A stretch of 64,000 nt of DNA from NCBI GenBank assembly GCA_009838765.1, contig VXQX01000078.1, positions 1 to 64,000 of the forward strand, written 5' to 3'. Position 1 is the first letter of the stretch, and each line of letters begins with the position of its first letter. Position numbers and translations under genes: made by a program. The DNA comes from Gemmatimonadales bacterium (GTDB taxonomy: Bacteria > Gemmatimonadota > Gemmatimonadetes > Palauibacterales > Palauibacteraceae). This document shows, piece after piece, positions 45,800-55,116 of this stretch. The notes below the pieces were generated by a model that made no database searches, was not told the DNA's origin, and saw only the letters and a program-made list of their open reading frames with translations.

Positions 45800-45829
45800 T
45801 TGACGCCAACTTTTTCGCCCGTCTAACTT
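45800..45829 (+). promoter_or_regulatory. promoter of the Minf_1886-like operon
   Basis: TTGACG (45800-45805) and TAACTT (45824-45829) are 18 bases apart, immediately after the glyA stop. The -10 continues as TAACTTTG, which fits the TAnnTTTG form described for Bacteroidota. It precedes two small protein genes and nnr. Confidence 0.6.
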
Positions 45830-45898
45830 TGCCGTTCATGTCCTTGCAGGCGGTGCGCATGACGGCCGGGAAAGGGGCCTGGGACGAGGTGAGAAGAG

Positions 45899-46261
45899 GT
45901 GGACACAGCGGGCGTTCTGACGGGCATCAGGAGGGGCAACCCCAGGTATACGGAAGCCGCGTACCTGTTCCTGCTCTCCGCCCTCCAGCGCCGGCTGTCC
46001 AGCCTGGAACTGCCTCGTCACATCAGCGGCGCCGAAGTCGCCGACGCAGTCCGGGAACTCGCGCTGGAGCGGTTCGGCCCTTTGGCGCGGACCGTACTCG
46101 AGCACTGGGGCGTGCACGGCACGACGGACATCGGCGAGATCGTCTTCGCGCTGGTTGAATGTGGAGTGCTGATCAAACAACCCGACGATTCGCGAGAGGA
46201 CTTCGAGGGGCTCTTCAGCTTCGACGAAGCTTTTGAGGACAGCTACCCCTGGAGCGCGTAG
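45899..46261 (+). CDS. Minf_1886 family (TIGR04138) conserved protein
   Basis: A 120-residue protein that I match by pattern to TIGR04138, a family described mainly from Verrucomicrobia, Planctomycetes and relatives. Features: YTEAAYLFLLSALQ near the N-terminus, HISGAEVADAVRELALERFG, LEHWGVHGTTDIGEIVFALVECGVL, and an acidic aromatic C-terminus. No catalytic motif, signal or membrane segment is visible. GTG 45899 follows a purine-rich stretch. It is followed by a small zinc-ribbon protein. Function unknown. Confidence 0.82.
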   Translation: MDTAGVLTGIRRGNPRYTEAAYLFLLSALQRRLSSLELPRHISGAEVADAVRELALERFGPLARTVLEHWGVHGTTDIGEIVFALVECGVLIKQPDDSREDFEGLFSFDEAFEDSYPWSA

Positions 46262-46291
46262 GGGAGGAACTGGAAGGGGAGGGGTGAACGC

Positions 46292-46489
46292 GTGGCCGAT
46301 TCGGGGTCGTTCACGGAGTGCTTGAGTTGCACGAAGGGGGTCCTGCTCCCGCTTTCGGACTATGGACGCGACGGGGCGCCGATCCGGTACAAGGCTTGGG
46401 TCTGCTCGAACCCCAACTGCGGGTTCAACATCCGGATCGACAACGGTGAGATCAGCTTCGGGCGTAACGTCCAGCAATCCTACAAGTAG
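46292..46489 (+). CDS. small zinc-ribbon protein, 65 residues
   Basis: A 65-residue protein with a CxxC pair (Cys10, Cys13) and a C-x4-C pair (Cys38, Cys43), spaced as in a treble-clef or ribbon zinc fold. The segment LLPLSDYGRDGAPIRYKAWVC is well ordered and the protein has no low-complexity sequence, supporting a real gene. A strong ribosome-binding site (GGGGAGGGG) precedes GTG 46292. Function unknown; proximity suggests it works with or is co-regulated with the Minf_1886 protein. Confidence 0.78.
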   Translation: MADSGSFTECLSCTKGVLLPLSDYGRDGAPIRYKAWVCSNPNCGFNIRIDNGEISFGRNVQQSYK

Positions 46490-46495
46490 CCTCCC

Positions 46496-46524
46496 CGGCG
46501 GAGGCTCCGCTGCCGCCCGGAGCC
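46496..46524 (+). promoter_or_regulatory. two mutually exclusive hairpins before nnr, one hiding its ribosome-binding site
   Basis: Hairpin A pairs 46496-46502 with 46506-46512 (one wobble, 3-base loop). Hairpin B pairs GGCTCCG (46503-46509) with CGGAGCC (46518-46524), 8-base loop. They share bases 46506-46509, so only one can form. The GGAG used by nnr (46519-46522) is paired in B and free in A. Confidence 0.45.
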
Positions 46525-46529
46525 CCGCC

Positions 46530-48134
46530 ATGCGGGTTCCGGGCCTCCCGCCATCAGACTGGTGGCGCTGCGCCGCCCGCGAAGTGTGGCTGCCGACCGC
46601 GGCCGAGATGGCGGAGATCGACCGCGTCGCCGTCGAATCGGGAGCGATACCCGAACGCGCGCTGATCGAGAACGCCGGTCGAGCGTTGGCGCGCCACGTG
46701 CACGAACGGTTCCCGACCGGCCGCGTCTCGGTGCTGGCGGGAAGCGGCCACAACGGCGCCGACGCCCTCGTGGCGGGCCGGACCCTCTCCGCCTGGGGGC
46801 GGTCGGTCGGGTTCGTGCGGTGCGGGAGTCGAGCCCCGGATCCGAATGTCCTCGCGGGCTGGAGCCTGGCCCTCGATCCGCCGGAAGCGCTGGCTCGGGA
46901 ACTCGCCGCGGCCGATGTCGTCATCGACGGCATTCTGGGGACGGGCCTGACGGCGGCGCCCCGCCCGCCGCAGGCGGGGATGATCGAACGCGTGAACGCG
47001 GCCCGGGCCGCCGTGGTGTCGGCCGATGGCCCCAGCGGCGTGGATTTCACTACGGGCCGCGTGCCGGGCGCCGCGATTCGGGCCGACCTGACCGTCACTT
47101 TCGGGTGGCCGAAGACCGGCCTGCTGTGTTTCCCGGCGCGCGAACGCATCGGCGACCTGATTTCTGTGGAGATCGGCTTTCCGCCGCCGGAGCCGCCACC
47201 GTCCGCCCGGGCGGCGACCGCGGCCTGGGTGGCCGACCTCCTCGGAGTGCGGGCCGCGGACGGCCACAAGGGCGACTCGGGCTATCTCGCGATCGTCGGT
47301 GGAGAGCGGGGCATGGCCGGCGCCGTGGTGCTTGCCGCCCGCGCTGCGATCCGGGCCGGGGCCGGCATCGTGCGCGTCGTGAGCTCCCCGGAGAACCGGA
47401 AGATTGTGCAGACCGGCGTGCCCGAGGCCGTGTTCGTGGACTGGTCCGCGCCGGAGGCGGTGCGGTCGGCGCTGAACTGGGCCGGCGCGGTCGCCGTCGG
47501 ACCGGGCCTGGGAACGGGACCGGGGCGAGCGGAGTTGATGCGGCGCGTGTTGGAGGTCGGGTCCGTCCCGCTCGTGATCGATGCGGACGCGCTGAACCTG
47601 CTTTCGGCGGAGGCGGCCGAGGTCGGGGGGGCGCCCGGGCCGCTCGCTCCGGGCCGCTCGGTCCTCCTGACGCCGCATCCCGGTGAGATGGCGCGGTTGC
47701 TCGGCACGTCGGTCGGCGAAGTACGCGGGGATGCCACGGGCGCGGCCCGGCGGCTGGCCGCTGCGACGCGGGCGACCGTGCTGCTCAAGGGGGCCCCGAC
47801 CTGGGTGGCTCGGCCCGGGGGCGAGCTGCGCGCGACCACGCTGGTGAGTGAGGCGTTCGCGAGCGGCGGCATGGGCGACGTGCTGACGGGCGTGTGCGGC
47901 GCCTGCCTGGCGTCCGGCCTCGACCCTGCCGATGCGGCGTCCGCGGCCCTGACGCTTACGGCGCTCGCCGTTCTGCGCGGCGTGGACGAGATCGGCGGGT
48001 CCGCGGCGGACGTTCCCGACGCGCTGCCGGACGCCCGCCGGGCGCTGGGCACGGTGCGATCCGGAGTCTGGCCGGGGGTCAACCTCGCCCTTCCCGCCGT
48101 GCCGGTCGCCGCGGCCGGGGATCGGGTCGGATGA
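46530..48134 (+). CDS. nnr: bifunctional NAD(P)H-hydrate epimerase / ADP-dependent dehydratase
   Basis: A 534-residue metabolite-repair enzyme that restores damaged, hydrated NAD(P)H. The N-terminal epimerase half (about 15-215) has AEMAEIDRVAVE, VLAGSGHNGADALVAGR and VSADGPSGVD. The C-terminal ribokinase-like dehydratase half has HKGDSGYLAIVGG, VAVGPGLGTG, LTPHPGEMARLLG and FASGGMGDVLTG. The start is ATG 46530, with GGAG eight bases upstream in a predicted hairpin. ATGA overlap with thiL. Confidence 0.95.
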   Translation: MRVPGLPPSDWWRCAAREVWLPTAAEMAEIDRVAVESGAIPERALIENAGRALARHVHERFPTGRVSVLAGSGHNGADALVAGRTLSAWGRSVGFVRCGSRAPDPNVLAGWSLALDPPEALARELAAADVVIDGILGTGLTAAPRPPQAGMIERVNAARAAVVSADGPSGVDFTTGRVPGAAIRADLTVTFGWPKTGLLCFPARERIGDLISVEIGFPPPEPPPSARAATAAWVADLLGVRAADGHKGDSGYLAIVGGERGMAGAVVLAARAAIRAGAGIVRVVSSPENRKIVQTGVPEAVFVDWSAPEAVRSALNWAGAVAVGPGLGTGPGRAELMRRVLEVGSVPLVIDADALNLLSAEAAEVGGAPGPLAPGRSVLLTPHPGEMARLLGTSVGEVRGDATGAARRLAAATRATVLLKGAPTWVARPGGELRATTLVSEAFASGGMGDVLTGVCGACLASGLDPADAASAALTLTALAVLRGVDEIGGSAADVPDALPDARRALGTVRSGVWPGVNLALPAVPVAAAGDRVG

Positions 48135-49141
48135 ACTTCGCCGGTCCGGCGCTCGCGGAGGGGCCCGAAACGGCGCGCATTCGGGCCTTCCTGAACGGAG
48201 CGGGCGCGGCCGGCGGCACGGACCCGGCCGTCACCGTCACGCTGCCCGTCGGGGATGACGCGGCGGCCTTTCGTCCTCCGGATGGTGCGCAGGTCGTGGT
48301 GAGTTGCGACGCGAGCGTCGAGGGGGTCCACTTTCGCCGCGAATGGATGACGTGGGAGACGATCGGATACCGTGCGGCCGCGTCGGCGTTGAGCGACCTC
48401 GCGGCCATGGCTGCGGCGCCCGTCGGCCTCGTCGTGGCGGCGGCGCTGCCCCCGGAACTGGACGTGGAGATCGCCGCGGCCCTCGGACGCGGAGTGGGGG
48501 AGATCGCCGGCCGGGTCGGCGCGGAAGTCCTCGGCGGCGACCTGGTCGCGTCGCCGGGCCCTGCGTTTCTCGACGTCACGGTGCTCGGTTGCGCGGCGGC
48601 CCCGACGACGCGGAGCGGAGCGCGTCCCGGCGACGAGTTGTGGGTGACCGGTGAACTCGGCGCGGCGGCCGCCGCCCTGTGCGATCTGGAGCGGGGACTG
48701 GAGCCGGACCTGCGGGCCCGTCGGGCCTTCGATCGCCCGCGCCCACGGATCGACGAGATGCGGTGGCTCCGGGACCGGGTGCGGATCCATGCCGCGATCG
48801 ACCTTTCGGACGGAATCATGCGGGATGCGCGCCAGCTCGCGGTGGCTTCCGAAGTCGCTCTGGAAGTCGAGGCGGATCGCCTCCCGGCCGCCCCCGCCCT
48901 CGAGGGCTTTCGTCGGGCGCCGGCCGGGGAACGCCTCCTCCTCGCTGGCGGTGAGGACTACGAACTGCTCCTCGCCGTGCCCGCCGGAGCCATGCGGGAC
49001 GCGGAACGGGCATTCGCCGCCACGTTCGACCTCCCGCTCACGCGCATCGGGAGCGCGCGCGAAGGGGAGGGGCTGACCGTGAGCGGACGGTCGAATCCGG
49101 CGCTTCCCGCGGGCTTCGACCATTTCGAGGTCGAGCGTTGA
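48131..49141 (+). CDS. thiL: thiamine-monophosphate kinase
   Basis: A 336-residue kinase making thiamine diphosphate, the cofactor used by the transketolase encoded at 25.4-27.5 kb. GDDAAAF at about 40-46, DASVEGVHFRREWMTWETIGYRA, SDLAAMAA, GGDLVAS, AIDLSDGIMRDA and GGEDYELL are all typical of ThiL. ATGA overlap with nnr; TTGA overlap with the acyltransferase gene. Confidence 0.95.
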   Translation: MNFAGPALAEGPETARIRAFLNGAGAAGGTDPAVTVTLPVGDDAAAFRPPDGAQVVVSCDASVEGVHFRREWMTWETIGYRAAASALSDLAAMAAAPVGLVVAAALPPELDVEIAAALGRGVGEIAGRVGAEVLGGDLVASPGPAFLDVTVLGCAAAPTTRSGARPGDELWVTGELGAAAAALCDLERGLEPDLRARRAFDRPRPRIDEMRWLRDRVRIHAAIDLSDGIMRDARQLAVASEVALEVEADRLPAAPALEGFRRAPAGERLLLAGGEDYELLLAVPAGAMRDAERAFAATFDLPLTRIGSAREGEGLTVSGRSNPALPAGFDHFEVER

Positions 49142-49869
49142 CCAGGACGGCGATCTTCTACGTTACGCTCGTGCTCTCGACGATCTTCTTCGGAGCCCTG
49201 GCGGCGACGGTCTCTCTCGTCGGAGGCGGCCGGGTCTGGATGGATCGGGCCAACCGGGGCTGGGCTCGCTCCGTGCTTTCGGCCGCGGGCGTGCGCGTCA
49301 CAGTCCACGGCCTCGAGCACCTCCACCCGTCGGGGGTCCAGGTCATCGCCGCGAACCACCAGTCCTACTTCGACATCTGGGCGCTCATCGCCGGTCTCCC
49401 CGCGTCCGTACGCTTCATCGCGAAGCGGGAGCTGGGGAACATTCCGATGCTCTCGGTGGGGATGCGCTCTGCCGGACATGTGCTCATCGACCGCGACCAG
49501 CCCCGGAGCGCGAGGAAGACGCTACGGGAAGCGGGAGGCCGGATGCGGGCCGAGCAGCTGACTCTGGTGCTGTTTCCCGAAGGGACCCGGTCGCGTGACG
49601 GCCGACTTGGGCGCTTCCGGCGAGGCGCCTTTGCCCTCGCGCTGGAGACGGAGGCGCCCCTGGTCCCGGCGGCGGTCGATGGCGGCCAGCGCATCTATCC
49701 GCCCGGCGCGAAGCGCGTGAGGCGCGGCGCCATCACGGTGCGGCTGGGGCCGGCGATTCGGCTGGACGGGGCGGAGCCGGCCGACCGCCGGACGTTGATG
49801 CGCAAGACCCGCGCCGCCATCGAAGCGATGCTCCCGGGGGGAAGGTCCGGCGGCGGCGGGTCCGGGTAG
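49138..49869 (+). CDS. plsC: 1-acyl-sn-glycerol-3-phosphate acyltransferase
   Basis: A 243-residue membrane-associated acyltransferase that makes phosphatidate. One N-terminal hydrophobic segment (about 5-30) is followed by the HX4D motif NHQSYFD, then FIAKREL, the glycerophosphate-binding FPEGTRSRDG and VPAAVDGG. TTG 49138 overlaps the thiL stop. Its product feeds CdsA, encoded at 54.2 kb. Confidence 0.93.
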   Translation: MTRTAIFYVTLVLSTIFFGALAATVSLVGGGRVWMDRANRGWARSVLSAAGVRVTVHGLEHLHPSGVQVIAANHQSYFDIWALIAGLPASVRFIAKRELGNIPMLSVGMRSAGHVLIDRDQPRSARKTLREAGGRMRAEQLTLVLFPEGTRSRDGRLGRFRRGAFALALETEAPLVPAAVDGGQRIYPPGAKRVRRGAITVRLGPAIRLDGAEPADRRTLMRKTRAAIEAMLPGGRSGGGGSG

Positions 49870-51326
<1,457 letters not shown>

Positions 51327-51327
<1 letters not shown>

Positions 51328-51671
51328 TGGCGGAGGCAGCCAACCGTCGGCTCGCGCGGGGCATCACGTTCATCGCCCTGATCGGTGCGGGATACTACTG
51401 GATGGTGGGCGGGGAATACACGAGAGCCGGCCTGGCCCGGCTCGAGGAGGAGATCGAATCGCGGAGGGCGGCGAATACGGCCCGAGGGGATGAACTGGCG
51501 TCGATCCGGGCCTGGGCCGACAGTCTCGTGTCGAATTCGTGGGCGATCGAGCGCGTGGCGCGGGAACGGTACGGATTCGTCCGGCCCGACGAGATCCTGG
51601 TCCGGTTCGTCGAGTTGGGCGACCGGGAAGATCCTTCTGCTCCGCCCCCGCAAGCGAACACGCCTCCGTGA
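51327..51671 (+). CDS. FtsB/DivIC-like septum formation initiator
   Basis: A 114-residue bitopic membrane protein: short cytoplasmic N-terminus, one membrane segment (about 12-29), then a coiled coil (about 32-65) and the family-typical AIERVARERYGFVRPDEILVRF. FtsB/DivIC proteins join FtsL and DivIB/FtsQ in the divisome. The start overlaps the eno stop. Confidence 0.9.
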
Positions 51672-51745
51672 GTCTCGAATTCTCCGGCAGCCCATGGTGG
51701 AACGCCGCGTCGGCGCCGCGGACGGGCCTCTCCGGCACCGGCGGC

Positions 51746-51773
51746 TTGCCCCGCACGCCACGACGTGTAGGAT
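51746..51773 (+). promoter_or_regulatory. candidate promoter of the tRNA-thiI transcript
   Basis: TTGCCC (51746-51751) and TAGGAT (51768-51773), 16-base spacing, about 60 bases before the tRNA. It would drive both the tRNA and thiI. Confidence 0.45.
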
Positions 51774-51783
51774 TGCGGACCCA

Positions 51784-51832
51784 CTGGTGCAGAATCGCAC
51801 AATCCGCGAAGGCTCATGCAACACTGCACCAG
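51784..51832 (+). repeat. 9-bp perfect inverted repeat just upstream of the tRNA
   Basis: CTGGTGCAG (51784-51792) and CTGCACCAG (51824-51832) flank a 31-base loop and end three bases before the mature tRNA. It could form a stem in the precursor RNA next to the RNase P cleavage site. Confidence 0.6.
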
Positions 51833-51835
51833 CAC

Positions 51836-51909
51836 GGCAGGGTAGCTCAGCCTGGTAGAGCAAGGGACTCATAAGCCCTGGGTCGGGGGTTCAAATCCCC
51901 CCCCTGCCA
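51836..51909 (+). tRNA. tRNA with CAT anticodon (elongator Met most likely)
   Basis: A 74-base cloverleaf: acceptor GGCAGGG/CCCTGCC, D-stem GCTC/GAGC, anticodon loop CTCATAA, T-stem GGGGG/CCCCC with loop TTCAAAT, and discriminator A. CCA is not encoded. CAT reads AUG; an isoleucine tRNA with lysidine at C34 has the same anticodon and cannot be excluded. The anticodon stem AGGGA/GCCCT has an A-G mismatch at its loop-closing pair. U8 is present. The thiI start codon is six bases after the discriminator. Confidence 0.95.
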
Positions 51910-51915
51910 CTCGTT

Positions 51916-53403
51916 ATGGCGGCGCAACACGAACTCGGAGCGGGGCCCGTCCGGGCCCTCGTACGGTTCTCCGGCGAGCTCTCGACAAAGGCCCGCCGGA
52001 CGCGGTCGCGCTTCCAGAACCGGCTCGCGGCCAACCTGCGCGACGCGTTCGACGCCGAAGGGATCGACGCCGCGCTCGAGTGCGGCTGGAGCCGCTTCCA
52101 CGTCGAGAGCCCGGACGCGGCCTTCCTCGATCCGCTCCTGCGCACCTTCGGCGTGTCCAGTTGTTCCGTGCTGGCCGGCGAGTGCGAGGCGGACCTCGAC
52201 ACGATCGTCGCCGCGGGCACGGCCTTCTTCGCCGAAGCGGTGCGGGGCCGAAGCTACGCGGTGCGGGCGCGCCGCTCCGGCTCACACGACTTTTCCTCCT
52301 CCGACATCCAGCAGCGTCTCGGGGCGGCTCTCAACCCCGGCGCCACCGTGGACCTCGGGAACCCCGACGTCACCGTGTTCGTCGAGGTCCGTGACGAGCG
52401 TGTCTTCTTCCACGAGGACAGGGTCCGGGGTCCGTCGGGCCTGCCGCTCGGAGTGCAGGGACACGCCCTCGCCCTCATCTCCGGCGGCTTCGATTCGGCC
52501 GTCGCCGCCTGGATGGCGCTACGCCGGGGGATTCGCCTCGACTACGCTTTCTGCAACCTCGGCGGGAGCGCGTACCAGCGGATGGTCGTGGAGGTCACGA
52601 AGATCCTGGCGGATCGCTGGAGCTACGGGACGCGGCCCCGGCTGCACGTCCTCGAGTTCGGCCCGGTCGTCGAGGCGATGCGGGGGCGTGCCAGGCCCGC
52701 GTACCTTCAGGTCGTCCTCAAGCGGATGATGTATCGGGCGGCGGCGACGATCGGGGAACGGGTCGGGGCCGACGCGGTCGTCACCGGTGAGTCCGTCGGA
52801 CAGGTTTCCTCGCAGACGCTCCGGAATCTCCGCGCGATCGAGAACGCTTCCTCGCTCCCCGTACTGCGGCCCCTGCTCGGATTCCACAAGGAGGAGATCC
52901 TCGACCGGGCGCGCGAGATCGGCACCTACGACCTCTCCGCCCGCGTGCGCGAGTACTGCGACCTCGTACCGCAACGGCCGGTCACCGCGTCGTCGCCCGA
53001 GGCCGCCGAGGCGCAGGAATCGGCCGTGGGCTTCGCGGAACTCGACGAGGCGATCGCCCGCGTCGAGATACACGACGTGCGCGCCCTGCGTCCGGAATCC
53101 ATGGTCGGGGCGTCCCTGTACGTGGCCGAAGTGCCCGACGGAGCCGTCATTCTCGACACGCGGCCCCGCGACGCCTACGACGCCTGGCACTGGCCGGGGG
53201 CGGCCCTCCGCGAGCTCCAGCAACTGGAGCGCGACTTCGGCGACCTTGATCGGGACGCGACCTACGTGCTCTGCTGTGCGGAGGGCATGCGCACGGCCTA
53301 TCTGGCCGAGGTCATGCAACGCGCGGGATACGAGGCATACTCCTTCCTCGGCGGGGCGCCCCGCATGCGGCGCGTCGCGCGGGGCGGGACGGGGATCGAC
53401 TGA
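51916..53403 (+). CDS. thiI: tRNA 4-thiouridine synthase with rhodanese domain
   Basis: A 495-residue ThiI that puts sulfur on U8 of tRNA and can feed thiazole synthesis. An N-terminal ferredoxin-like part (FSGELSTKARRTR) and THUMP domain (about 60-165) are followed by the PP-loop SGGFDSAVAAW (about 190) and an AANH domain with Cys in REYCDLVPQRP. The C-terminal rhodanese domain (about 395-490) has its cysteine in YVLCCAEGMRT. ATG 51916 is essentially the only start that preserves the N-terminal motif. No ribosome-binding site fits, because the tRNA gene ends six bases before it. Confidence 0.94.
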   Translation: MAAQHELGAGPVRALVRFSGELSTKARRTRSRFQNRLAANLRDAFDAEGIDAALECGWSRFHVESPDAAFLDPLLRTFGVSSCSVLAGECEADLDTIVAAGTAFFAEAVRGRSYAVRARRSGSHDFSSSDIQQRLGAALNPGATVDLGNPDVTVFVEVRDERVFFHEDRVRGPSGLPLGVQGHALALISGGFDSAVAAWMALRRGIRLDYAFCNLGGSAYQRMVVEVTKILADRWSYGTRPRLHVLEFGPVVEAMRGRARPAYLQVVLKRMMYRAAATIGERVGADAVVTGESVGQVSSQTLRNLRAIENASSLPVLRPLLGFHKEEILDRAREIGTYDLSARVREYCDLVPQRPVTASSPEAAEAQESAVGFAELDEAIARVEIHDVRALRPESMVGASLYVAEVPDGAVILDTRPRDAYDAWHWPGAALRELQQLERDFGDLDRDATYVLCCAEGMRTAYLAEVMQRAGYEAYSFLGGAPRMRRVARGGTGID

Positions 53404-53452
53404 TCGCGACCCGTTTTGACACCCCCGCCCATGCGGAGCGAGCTTGGGCCGC

Positions 53453-54208
53453 ATGAGCGGGAACGAGCGGGGAACGACGGCGGCCCTGGAGGCCGTGCGG
53501 CAGGGCGAAGTGCCGACCCACGTCGCGGTCATCATGGACGGGAACGGCCGCTGGGCGAGACAGCGTGGCCTGCCGCGATGGGAAGGGCACCGCGCGGGCA
53601 TGACGGCGGTGCGGGAGATCATCGAAGGAGCGGCGGAGGCCGGCGTGGCGCACCTCACCCTGTACGCCTTCTCTGATGAGAACTGGTACCGGCCTTCCAT
53701 GGAGGTGGAAGCGCTGATGACGCTCCTCCAGGAGTACGTGAGGAGCCAGCGCGAAGCGCTCGTCCGGCACGGAATCCGGGTCACCGTGTTCGGCGACCGC
53801 CTGCGGCTTCCGGAGGAGGCCCGGCGGGCGATCTCGGAACTCGAGGGGTCGACGGAGGGCGGTACGGCCCTGGAGGTCCACCTCGCGATCAGCTACGGAT
53901 CGCGGGCGGAGCTCGCGGGGGTGGCGCGAACGCTCGCGCAGCGTTGCCTGGAGGGCGAGCTGGCCCCGGAGGAGATCGACGCCGAACGTTTCGGGGCCGA
54001 ACTCCTGACGAGGGACTGGCCGGATCCGGATCTCCTGATCCGCACCTCGGGCGAGCAGCGCATCTCCAACTTCCTCCTCTGGCAGCTCGCGTACGCGGAA
54101 CTCTTCGTGACGGGCGTCCTGTGGCCCGACTTCACCCGGGAGCACCTGTTCGGCGCGCTCGTCGACTACCGGCGCCGCGAGCGGAGATTCGGGCTGGTGA
54201 AGACGTGA
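53453..54208 (+). CDS. uppS: undecaprenyl diphosphate synthase (isoprenyl transferase)
   Basis: A 251-residue cis-prenyltransferase making the lipid carrier for peptidoglycan. The catalytic Asp is in VIMDGNGRWARQRG; GH(R)AGMTAVREI, YAFSDENWYRP and LLIRTSGEQRISNFLLWQLAYAE-type segments are all present. Start choice: ATG 53453, or TTG 53444, which has GGAG at better spacing and would add three residues. TTGACA at 53416-53421 is a possible -35. It heads the uppS-cdsA-dxr-rseP cluster. Confidence 0.95.
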   Translation: MSGNERGTTAALEAVRQGEVPTHVAVIMDGNGRWARQRGLPRWEGHRAGMTAVREIIEGAAEAGVAHLTLYAFSDENWYRPSMEVEALMTLLQEYVRSQREALVRHGIRVTVFGDRLRLPEEARRAISELEGSTEGGTALEVHLAISYGSRAELAGVARTLAQRCLEGELAPEEIDAERFGAELLTRDWPDPDLLIRTSGEQRISNFLLWQLAYAELFVTGVLWPDFTREHLFGALVDYRRRERRFGLVKT

Positions 54209-54224
54209 GGCCGCCGGGTCCGGC

Positions 54225-55076
54225 ATGAGCTCCAATCTTCGCAAGAGACTCGCGGTCGCCGGGGTCGGAGTCCCCCTCTGTGCGCTGTCGACCTACGCGG
54301 GAGGGATCGTCTTCGTCGCCGGGATGGGCGCGGCCGCCGCGCTCGGCTACCGGGAATTCGCCGCGATGATGCGCGGGACGGGGACACGGGTCCTCGTGCT
54401 CCCGGGTGCGGTGGCCGCGTTTCTTTTTCCGTTCGCCGTGTTCGCGGGCGGCCTCGCGGGCGGCGGATCCTATGCGGCGGGCCTGATGCTCGCCTTCCCC
54501 GCGCTCGCGCTCTCGACGGTGGGTCTCTCGGAGCGGCCGATCCGGGCCGCCGCCTGCACGACGTTCGGCGTCTTCTACGTCGGAGGCCTGCTCGCGCTGG
54601 GCGTCCCCCTGCGCGAGGGCGGACTTCTGCTCCCGCCCGGCGGCGATGCGAGCGCCGGACGGATGGCCGGCACGCTTCTCTTCTTCCTTCCGGTCGTCAT
54701 CACATGGCTTGCCGACACCGCGGCGTACCTCGGCGGACGAGCGCTCGGGAAACGCCCGCTCGCGCCGCGCGTGAGCCCCAACAAGACGGTGGCGGGAGCC
54801 GTGTGCGCGCTGCTGGCGGGCATCGCCACAGCCGTCCTCTACCCGCGATTCCTCCTCCCGGACATCTGGCCGTTGGACGTGGTGTCCACGCTGGCCTTCG
54901 GGCTGGTCGTGACGGGGCTGGCGGTCATCGGGGACCTTGCGGAGTCCGCCCTCAAGCGCGAGTGCGGCGTGAAGGACTCATCGGGTCTGCTCCCCGGACA
55001 CGGGGGCATGCTGGACCGGCTCGATTCCCTCCTGTGGGCGCTCCCGGCCGCGCTCCTCTTCCTCCTCTTCGCGTGA
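54225..55076 (+). CDS. cdsA: phosphatidate cytidylyltransferase
   Basis: A 283-residue polytopic membrane enzyme (about seven to eight segments) forming CDP-diacylglycerol. The C-terminal signature SALKRECGVKDSSGLLPGHGG matches the CDS family, with ITWLADTAAYLGGRALGK before it. It follows uppS by 16 bases. Its product is the substrate for the CDP-alcohol phosphatidyltransferase at 11.6-12.2 kb. Confidence 0.95.
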   Translation: MSSNLRKRLAVAGVGVPLCALSTYAGGIVFVAGMGAAAALGYREFAAMMRGTGTRVLVLPGAVAAFLFPFAVFAGGLAGGGSYAAGLMLAFPALALSTVGLSERPIRAAACTTFGVFYVGGLLALGVPLREGGLLLPPGGDASAGRMAGTLLFFLPVVITWLADTAAYLGGRALGKRPLAPRVSPNKTVAGAVCALLAGIATAVLYPRFLLPDIWPLDVVSTLAFGLVVTGLAVIGDLAESALKRECGVKDSSGLLPGHGGMLDRLDSLLWALPAALLFLLFA

Positions 55077-55116
55077 CGGCGGCCGGAGGCGGGCCGGGTT
55101 TGCCGGAGGTCCGAGC

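Noticed and set aside
53416-53445. TTGACA-18-GAGCTT as a firm uppS promoter
   Set aside because: The -35 is perfect but the -10 lacks TA and overlaps the possible ribosome-binding site; kept only as a remark in the uppS entry.
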